Shown here: positions 5,347 through 5,405 of the stretch, piece after piece
How the letters are laid out: every line of letters begins with the position of its first letter
Position numbering within the stretch: position 1 is the stretch's first letter
NCBI GenBank assembly: GCA_013138675.1
Contig: WTCH01000072.1
Coordinates: 1-5,405 of the forward strand
DNA: 5,405 nucleotides
Source of the DNA: Woeseiaceae bacterium
GTDB taxonomy: Bacteria; Pseudomonadota; Gammaproteobacteria; Steroidobacterales; Woeseiaceae
Direction of reading: 5' to 3'
Notes under the pieces: model-generated
Database searches by the model: none
What the model was told of the DNA's origin: nothing
What the model saw: the letters and a program-made list of their open reading frames with translations, nothing else
Translations under genes and position numbers: made by a program

Positions 5347-5405
5347 ATGTTTTTCGAAATCCCGCAGAACCTGATCCTGATGACTGCTGGCGCCTTCCTG
5401 CTCGG
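5347..5405 (+). CDS. Start of an unidentified, probably membrane-associated protein, cut off by right edge
   Basis: Nineteen codons are visible, reading MFFEIPQNLILMTAGAFLL and continuing past the edge. An in-frame TAA at 5335-5337 makes ATG 5347 the first possible start in this frame. The segment from about residue 9 is hydrophobic and could be a first transmembrane helix or a leader. No ribosome binding site is visible. Too little is present to name a family, and it may not be a gene. Confidence 0.45.
   Translation, partial: MFFEIPQNLILMTAGAFLL

Overview
The window is moderately GC-rich, gene-dense DNA from a Gram-negative bacterium. An outer-membrane-type beta-barrel protein, a lipobox lipoprotein, an E. 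coli-like GlpQ and a YbhP-like EEP hydrolase together suggest a proteobacterium, most likely a gammaproteobacterium. That placement is inference from gene content; no rRNA or other phylogenetic marker is present. No tRNA, mobile element or CRISPR array was seen.

Left part (1-2114). A minus-strand endonuclease/exonuclease/phosphatase (EEP) family gene, cut by the left edge, is transcribed divergently from a plus-strand pair. The pair is a small TIR-like (DUF1863/MTH538-type) protein whose stop overlaps the GTG start of a GlpQ-type glycerophosphodiester phosphodiesterase. The GlpQ has no room for a signal peptide, so it should act in the cytoplasm. The content hints at phospholipid headgroup turnover, with the TIR-like protein as a possible nucleotide-binding or regulatory partner.

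Right part (2175-5195). Four tightly packed plus-strand genes look like one operon: an exported TlpA-like thioredoxin, a small DUF4266 lipoprotein ending in GGGGCGCN, a DUF3570 outer-membrane beta-barrel protein, and an ApbE-family FAD:protein FMN transferase. From family knowledge I recall DUF4266, DUF3570 and ApbE genes recurring together, with no function I know to be established. The most interesting observation is that the DUF3570 protein carries Asp-Ala-Leu-Thr-Gly-Ala-Thr (residues 79-85), which fits the ApbE flavinylation consensus D-x-x-[ST]-G-A-T. The DUF4266 C-terminal Cys-Gly-Cys is the only mature extracytoplasmic cysteine pair in the operon besides that of the thioredoxin. A working model is an envelope redox module with a covalently flavinylated barrel and a thiol lipoprotein maintained by the thioredoxin. 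Against the simple model, the ApbE protein has no signal peptide and has Gly where a conserved metal-binding Asp is expected.

Right end (5196-5405). About 150 bases without a gene hold weak hairpins and a -10-like box. A probable membrane-protein gene then starts at 5347 and runs off the edge.
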